The position numbers and the translations under genes are program-made. The notes below the pieces were generated by a model that saw only the letters and a program-made list of their open reading frames with translations, made no database searches and was not told where the DNA came from. Shown here piece by piece: positions 60,408-64,000 of a DNA stretch of 64,000 nt. The DNA comes from Mucilaginibacter psychrotolerans (GTDB lineage Bacteria > Bacteroidota > Bacteroidia > Sphingobacteriales > Sphingobacteriaceae), in contig NZ_SOZE01000002.1 in the NCBI RefSeq assembly GCF_004519315.1, positions 186,001 through 250,000 on the forward strand. Reading direction: 5' to 3'. The stretch's first letter is position 1; the number at the start of each line of letters is the position of its first letter.

Positions 60408-61637
60408 TTAAAAATTCGGATCGAAATTGAAGTATATTGGATTTGATAATCCTACCATATTACCATTTACGGTCATCGCTCCGGGAACCTGGGGATAAGG
60501 CGTGCCGGGGCCTTCCACCGTTACGCGGTAATAAGTGCGTCCAAGTATTTTTGGGGCATCGGTAAACTGTATCATCGGCATTTCTCCACTGGCTTCAAAA
60601 GTGCCAAATTTGCCGCCATCCTTAATTACGGTGACGGTAAACTTACCCTCTGGAATGTGCTCCCCGGTAAGCTGAACACGAAAATTAACCGGCTTGCCCG
60701 TCGCTTTGGCATTATCGCCCATCATCATATCCATTTTTCCGTCATCGTTAATATCAGCGTAAAATTCAACGCGGGGCGCATACGGGTTTGAACTGATAGA
60801 AACTCGGCCGTTTGTAAGCGCATCTACCACCGCCTGCGAGCTGCGCTCTTTAGCAAAAACCCATGTTGTTGGGGTGCCTACATAATTGGCGTTTCTTTGG
60901 CCGCTATTGGCTGTTGCTTTGTCGGGCGAATCAGGAGTCCCGTGATGCGCGTCGCTTCCGCCCCTGCCTGTAAGCTTCCGGCCCGAGGACAGCATATCGT
61001 CCCAAATCATGATAGCGTTGGCGTTTCTGCTCCAAACTACCGAGTTCCACACCTCTATAGAGTTAACCAAATCGTACGAGTATCCAAAATTATCTTTCCC
61101 GCTTGGATGATTGGCTGATAGGTGAATGCCAAGTTGTCTTTTTATCCTGCCTATTACGGTGTCCCGTTGGTCGCGAACGTTGTAAAGTAACTGATGGTTG
61201 TAGGGTTTTGCCGAAAAAACATTGGCGTGCCCGCGCGTGGTAGTCAATTCTGCACCATATAATAAAAGTACAGAATCTGATTTAAATTCCGAATCAGTCC
61301 ACGTGTTATGCGCAATATCGCCATCTACATGGTTATCATGATCGGTAATACAAATAAAGCCCATCCCTACCGATTTTGCAAACGCTAAAATCTTTCCAAC
61401 TGAATTATTGGACGATTCTTTACTGTGGCTGGAGTGTATATGGAGTTCGCCCTTTAGCCAAATACCTTTTGTTAAGCTGCTGATGGGGGGAAGAGTACCA
61501 ATATCTTTAACAGCCCATGGGTTTTTAATTGTTGATTGTGCCAACACCGGGTTGCAAGTAAAAAGACCGGCAACAAGCAGTATTATATAAAAAAGCTTAC
61601 GCCGAACAGCGTTTTTTGTACAGTTGTTTTTAAACAT
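60408..61637 (-). CDS. CehA/McbA-family PHP-domain metallohydrolase, exported
   Basis: This 409-residue protein has a signal peptide (about 13-33, 'KLFYIILLVAGLFTCNPVLAQS'). The PHP domain shows 'LKGELHIHSSHSKESSNNSVGKILAFAKSVG' (HxH motif), 'GFICITDHDNHVDGD', 'LSANHPSGKDNFGYSYD' and 'RGGSDAHHGTPDS', the metal-binding His/Asp set. The C-terminus is a beta-rich extension with 'FYADINDDGKMDMMMGDN'. CehA and McbA hydrolyse carbamate and amide pesticides; other relatives are phosphoesterases. It diverges from a SusC-like receptor, so a role in nutrient processing is possible. Confidence 0.85.
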   Translation of the reverse strand: MFKNNCTKNAVRRKLFYIILLVAGLFTCNPVLAQSTIKNPWAVKDIGTLPPISSLTKGIWLKGELHIHSSHSKESSNNSVGKILAFAKSVGMGFICITDHDNHVDGDIAHNTWTDSEFKSDSVLLLYGAELTTTRGHANVFSAKPYNHQLLYNVRDQRDTVIGRIKRQLGIHLSANHPSGKDNFGYSYDLVNSIEVWNSVVWSRNANAIMIWDDMLSSGRKLTGRGGSDAHHGTPDSPDKATANSGQRNANYVGTPTTWVFAKERSSQAVVDALTNGRVSISSNPYAPRVEFYADINDDGKMDMMMGDNAKATGKPVNFRVQLTGEHIPEGKFTVTVIKDGGKFGTFEASGEMPMIQFTDAPKILGRTYYRVTVEGPGTPYPQVPGAMTVNGNMVGLSNPIYFNFDPNF

Positions 61638-62003
61638 GATATAGTGGATACACCTTATAAATGTCTACCTGACATTCGCGCTCAAGTCTACAAACAATAC
61701 TATAAACTGATTTTTATCAAAATGTTACTTTAAATACGGGGGTTGCTGGCCTAATACAGCGGATCTAAGGCTATTGTGCTATTTAATTGATGATAATACC
61801 TGCTTTGCTTATTAGCAGCCACATCCACCTTCAATTTTTATTAACAGCGTGTTAAGGCAATGATCGTTATTCGAAATTTAATGCACCTAAAATTGCAAAT
61901 GTTATCAATATGCTAACTAGTAATTGATATTTTAATAATAATACATGGTTTAATTTGCATTAAATTTAATAAAATTTCTACACCCCCATTAATCATTTTA
62001 TTT
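61638..62003. other. Divergent intergenic region between PHP gene and susC-like gene
   Basis: These 366 AT-rich bases contain no gene. A candidate Bacteroidota promoter lies at 61924-61957: TTG (61924-61926), 23 bases, then TTAATTTG (61950-61957), which matches TAnnTTTG with one change, 46 bases before the receptor start codon. Nothing resembling a riboswitch or an anti-sigma/ECF gene is visible. Confidence 0.4.
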
Positions 62004-64000
62004 ATGAAACAAATTTACCAGCGCTTTTTTAGTGGTACAAACCATCATTCGAGGCAATGGGTACTGCTGCTTTGCGCTATTATATTCAGCGTATCGCCGG
62101 CATTATCACAAACCGCGCGTACCGTAAAAGGTAACGTCACCGACGAAAAAAACCAGCCGCTTCCCGGTGTTTCGGTAGTTATAACAGGCACTAATACGGG
62201 TGTCATGTCCGACCAAGATGGTAATTATACATTAAATGTTACAGGCAATATTGTCACGCTAAAATTCAGTTATATAGGTTATTTACCTAAAGAGGTGAGG
62301 GTTGGTGCCGATAACACCGTTAATGTAAGTTTACTACCCGATGCAAAACAACTGAAAGATGTTGTAGTAATTGGTTACGGCACCTCGAGCAAAAAAGATG
62401 TTACGGGAGCTATTACCTCGGTAAAAGCCGAAGAATTTAACGCCGGTGTTTTAACTACGCCCGCAGAGTTGTTACAGGGAAAAGTTGCCGGTTTAAACAT
62501 TACCAAAAGTGGCGACCCTAATAAACAACCGGCTACTATTTTACGCGGCCCATCCACCCTGCGCGAAGGTGCCGCACAACAACCATTTTACGTAATTGAC
62601 GGCGTGCCAGGTGCTTCTATAGATCTGTTGGCTCCTGCTGATATCGAAAGCATAGATGTATTGAAAGATGCTTCTTCAACAGCTATTTACGGTTCGCGTG
62701 CTGCGAACGGGGTAATTATTGTTACTACCCGTAAAGCCAGAGCCGGCCAAACAAGGCTTACCTACAGCGCCTATGGTGCTATGGAAAAAATATCAAAAAA
62801 CATTGATGTTTTAACTGCCGACGAATTGCGCAAATATTTAGCCGATAATGGTGTGGCCCCTTTAGCTAAACCATTAGATGATGATGGCTCTAATACCAAC
62901 TGGCAAAAACTGGCCGAAAGAACGAGTTACTCGCAAAACCACAACCTTTCTTACAGCGGTGCTGGTAACAACGCCGAATATGGCGCAAGCGTTAACTATT
63001 TTAAAAACGAAGGCGTTTTAAAGAACACCGACTTACAGCGAACTATTTTTAAAGGCTACATTAACCAGCGTTTTTTTAACGACAGGCTTAAACTGGGCAT
63101 AACACTTACCAACAGTGCAACAAAAAGCGATGATATTATTCAGAGCCAGGTACTATCGGGCATATTGTTTTACCTGCCAACAGTTAGCCCTTTTAACCCC
63201 GACGGCAGCTATAAGGAAAACTTTGCCCGTACAGGCAGCGGTACTTTAAACCCGCTATCGTTAATTGATAATAACTTCATCAAAACCGATAACAATAAAA
63301 CACTTGTAAATGGTTTTGCATCGGTGGATATATTAAATGGCTTGAAGTTTACCTTAAATGGTTCTACCCAGAAAGATCAAAACAACGTAAACACTTATTA
63401 CAATAGCAAATCGGGGCTGGCAGTAGGTTTGGGTGGCGTTGCTAACCGCACCGCTTACAAAAACACCAGTGATGTAGTAGAAGCTTACTTAAACTACGAT
63501 AGGGAATTCGGCTTGCATTCGGTTAAATTATTGGGTGGTTACTCTTACCAGCAAGACCGTACCAATGATGGCTTTGGCGTACAGACACAAGGTTTCTCCA
63601 ATGATGCCTTAACGTTCAACAACCTCTACCTTTCCAACCCAAGTAACCTGTCTCAGATCAAGTTCGACCCGAACTATATTTCAACGCTTAGGCTCATATC
63701 ATACTATGGCCGTGCCCAATACCAGTATGATAATAAATACTTGTTACAGGCATCCTTAAGGGAAGATGGTTCATCGGCATTCGGTATCAACCAGCGCCAC
63801 GGGTACTTCCCTGCAGTTTCTGTAGGCTGGAGGATCATCAGCGAAAAATTTATGCAGAAAGCACCCGTTGTCAGCGATCTGAAGTTACGTGCGGGTTATG
63901 GTGTATCGGGTAACAGTTTAGGCTTTGATGCATTTACTGCACAGCTGATATATGGAATCCCTCCGGGTGGTGGTAAGTTCCTGAATAATGGCGTTATCAC
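62004..64000 (+). CDS. SusC/RagA TonB-linked outer-membrane receptor, 3' end outside window
   Basis: The frame is open for 665 codons to the window end. A signal peptide ('WVLLLCAIIFSVSPALSQ') is followed by the CarboxypepD_reg-like domain ('RTVKGNVTDEKNQPLPGVSVVITGTNTGVMSDQDGNYTLNV'). The TonB box region 'LKDVVVIGYGTSSKKDVTGAITSV' and the plug domain ('LLQGKVAGLNITKSGDPNKQP', 'IYGSRAANGVIIVTTRKA') come next, then the first barrel strands. These receptors import glycans or other large nutrients, normally with a SusD lipoprotein encoded directly downstream, which would lie outside the window. The substrate is unknown. Confidence 0.96.
   Translation, partial: MKQIYQRFFSGTNHHSRQWVLLLCAIIFSVSPALSQTARTVKGNVTDEKNQPLPGVSVVITGTNTGVMSDQDGNYTLNVTGNIVTLKFSYIGYLPKEVRVGADNTVNVSLLPDAKQLKDVVVIGYGTSSKKDVTGAITSVKAEEFNAGVLTTPAELLQGKVAGLNITKSGDPNKQPATILRGPSTLREGAAQQPFYVIDGVPGASIDLLAPADIESIDVLKDASSTAIYGSRAANGVIIVTTRKARAGQTRLTYSAYGAMEKISKNIDVLTADELRKYLADNGVAPLAKPLDDDGSNTNWQKLAERTSYSQNHNLSYSGAGNNAEYGASVNYFKNEGVLKNTDLQRTIFKGYINQRFFNDRLKLGITLTNSATKSDDIIQSQVLSGILFYLPTVSPFNPDGSYKENFARTGSGTLNPLSLIDNNFIKTDNNKTLVNGFASVDILNGLKFTLNGSTQKDQNNVNTYYNSKSGLAVGLGGVANRTAYKNTSDVVEAYLNYDREFGLHSVKLLGGYSYQQDRTNDGFGVQTQGFSNDALTFNNLYLSNPSNLSQIKFDPNYISTLRLISYYGRAQYQYDNKYLLQASLREDGSSAFGINQRHGYFPAVSVGWRIISEKFMQKAPVVSDLKLRAGYGVSGNSLGFDAFTAQLIYGIPPGGGKFLNNGVI

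Overview
The window reads as a chromosomal segment of a Bacteroidota bacterium, most likely family Sphingobacteriaceae and Mucilaginibacter-like; the family and genus are inference from gene content. Supporting signs are a SusC/RagA TonB-linked receptor, the gliding-motility lipoprotein GldH beside a PSP1/RicT protein, Bacteroidota-specific families (DUF5687, DUF5916, DUF3078, DUF4175), many lipoproteins, weak Shine-Dalgarno signals and almost no phage or IS content. Most of the window is housekeeping DNA in short operons. Three stretches look accessory: a restriction-modification island, a GxxExxY gene bounded by inverted repeats, and several arrays of non-coding repeats.

Layout. 1-9 kb: end of a macro-domain protein, slipin, an EcsC-like protein, rsmA, pdxA, a NagX-like acyltransferase, a GNAT enzyme and an ABC-2 type exporter. 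9-17.4 kb: rarA, an AlkA-like glycosylase, a TlpA-like protein, then a divergent cyanophycin locus (synthetase on the minus strand; cyanophycinase and isoaspartyl peptidase on the plus strand). Together these three enzymes could make and fully degrade an Asp/Arg storage polymer. 17.4-20 kb: an AT-rich island with a restriction nuclease, a convergent DNA methyltransferase with a MerR-like N-terminus, and a decayed gene. 20-32 kb: a TPR protein, a tail-specific protease, ffh, DUF5916 and DUF3078 proteins, a tiny metallopeptidase-like membrane protein, two glucosaminidases and an O-methyltransferase. 32-38.7 kb: GxxExxY unit, ruvX, the holB-ricT-gldH operon, a TPR protein, a MITE-like hairpin and two small lipoproteins. 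38.7-45.2 kb: rmuC, thiL, nadA, nadB, tRNA-Gly and a gamma-carbonic anhydrase, with three copies of one palindromic repeat at 3' ends of genes. nadA and nadB diverge from a 0.4 kb AT-rich region and together make quinolinate for NAD.

45.2-60 kb: an Ig-like lipoprotein, mnmG preceded by three near-perfect parS sites, a small membrane protein, an ABC-F ATPase, an NAD(P)-binding protein, a 0.75 kb minisatellite with a 59-bp unit, the MlaE-MlaF-MlaD lipid transport operon, glutathione peroxidase, and the ybeY / histidine-kinase-like ATPase / DUF4175 cluster. 60-64 kb: tRNA-Pro, a PHP-domain metallohydrolase, and the first 665 codons of a SusC-like receptor cut by the window end.

The parS cluster suggests that the 49 kb area lies in the origin-proximal part of the chromosome. 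No CRISPR array, prophage or complete insertion sequence was seen. No wholly new system is proven. The best leads are the parS cluster, the restriction-modification island with its possible self-regulatory repeat, the GxxExxY unit and the hierarchical minisatellite.
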